Positions 5,621-5,964 of a stretch of DNA of 5,964 nucleotides are shown one piece after another. The position numbers and the translations under genes are program-made. Position 1 is the first letter of the stretch; every line of letters starts with the position of its first letter. Source of the DNA: an uncultured Bacillota bacterium (GTDB lineage Bacteria; Bacillota; Sulfobacillia; UBA995; UBA9673); contig CALMHV010000411.1 in NCBI GenBank assembly GCA_937863905.1, positions 1 through 5,964 of the forward strand, given 5' to 3'. The notes below the pieces were generated by a model. That model made no database searches. It was not told the origin of the DNA and saw only the letters and a list, made by a program, of their open reading frames with translations.

Positions 5621-5964
5621 CGGGGATTGCAGCTCGTGAACGTGGTCATTATCCCGCCGTGCCCGTCGTCCGCCGTGACCGACATTGAAACCGCGCTCGT
5701 TCCTGTGACCGGCGTGACGGTGAACGTCGTGATCATGGCGGCGACAGGGGTTCCCCCGGTCGTGACTATCGTCAGGGGAGGTGCTAGGTCGGGGGCAGTG
5801 ACGACGTATTCGGCAACTACCCGGCAGAGGGTCGTGCCCGACAGGTAGTAGGAGACGTCGTTCACGACCGTGCTCGCCTCCACCGTCCCCGGCCAGGTCA
5901 CCCGGTAGGCCAGGGAAGAGGAACCCAGGACGACCGCGCAGGCCCGGATGAGGCCCTGGACCGG
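5605..5964 (-). CDS. Probable minor (pseudo)pilin-like protein, C-terminal part, 5' end outside window
   Basis: The minus-strand frame is open from the window edge to TAA at 5607-5605 and gives 119 residues. Third codon positions are mostly G or C, as in real genes here. Visible features are VVNDVSYYLSGTTLCRVVAE near the middle and an alternating threonine/valine-rich C-terminal half with VSMSVTADDGHGG and a final TTFTSCNPRN. The order of a YYL-G-TL-R strand, a GGTPVA turn, then beta strands such as VSMSVT and a closing RN resembles the C-terminal domain of PilW/PulJ-type minor pilins. This is pattern memory, not a search result. The diagnostic prepilin leader and N-terminal helix would lie beyond base 5964, so the family cannot be confirmed here. 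A GTG at 5901-5899 could serve as a start, but the frame continues upstream without a stop, so a start outside the window is preferred. It converges on selD and is probably functionally unrelated to it. Confidence 0.65.
   Translation of the reverse strand, partial: PVQGLIRACAVVLGSSSLAYRVTWPGTVEASTVVNDVSYYLSGTTLCRVVAEYVVTAPDLAPPLTIVTTGGTPVAAMITTFTVTPVTGTSAVSMSVTADDGHGGIMTTFTSCNPRNTGP

Overview
The window is one tightly packed, plus-strand operon that carries a complete bacterial selenocysteine (Sec) system. From left to right it holds the tail of a small membrane CXXC protein, a polytopic membrane iron-sulfur protein, the Sec tRNA gene (selC), the Sec-specific elongation factor selB, Sec synthase selA, and selenophosphate synthetase selD. 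On the opposite strand, converging on selD, lies the 3' part of an unrelated gene whose product looks like a minor (pseudo)pilin.

Layout: 2-124 is the partial CXXC protein, with an ATGA overlap into 121-903 (membrane Fe-S protein). A 36-base gap leads to selC at 940-1033, with an encoded CCA end. selB follows within 20 bases and ends at 2874. selA (2871-4421) overlaps selB by ATGA. selD (4408-5580) starts at a GTG inside the end of selA. 5605-5964 is the pilin-like gene on the minus strand. No stretch longer than 36 bases lies outside a gene or RNA on the plus-strand side.

How the genes work together: SelD makes selenophosphate from selenide and ATP. SelA uses it to convert Ser-tRNA(Sec) to Sec-tRNA(Sec). 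SelB carries that tRNA to UGA codons marked by a downstream SECIS hairpin. selD itself has an in-frame UGA at 4489-4491 (residue 28), followed by a clear bacterial SECIS hairpin, so its full-length product needs the other three genes. A caller that treats UGA only as a stop would begin selD at ATG 4549 and lose the catalytic N-terminus. The two upstream redox/membrane genes may provide electrons for selenium metabolism, but that is inference from position only.

The oddest point is the start of selB. Between the tRNA and the GTPase domain there is no ATG, GTG or TTG in the selB frame. An AUC start (1051), a +1 frameshift from ATG 1035 at CCC-UAG-C, a start inside the tRNA, or a sequence error are all possible.

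Organism: very high G+C, strong GC bias at third codon positions, anaerobe-type Fe-S proteins, Sec usage with a Sec-containing SelD, and a CXXC peptide resembling one I associate with clostridia. Together these suggest a high-GC, probably anaerobic bacterium with Bacillota affinity. This assignment is tentative.
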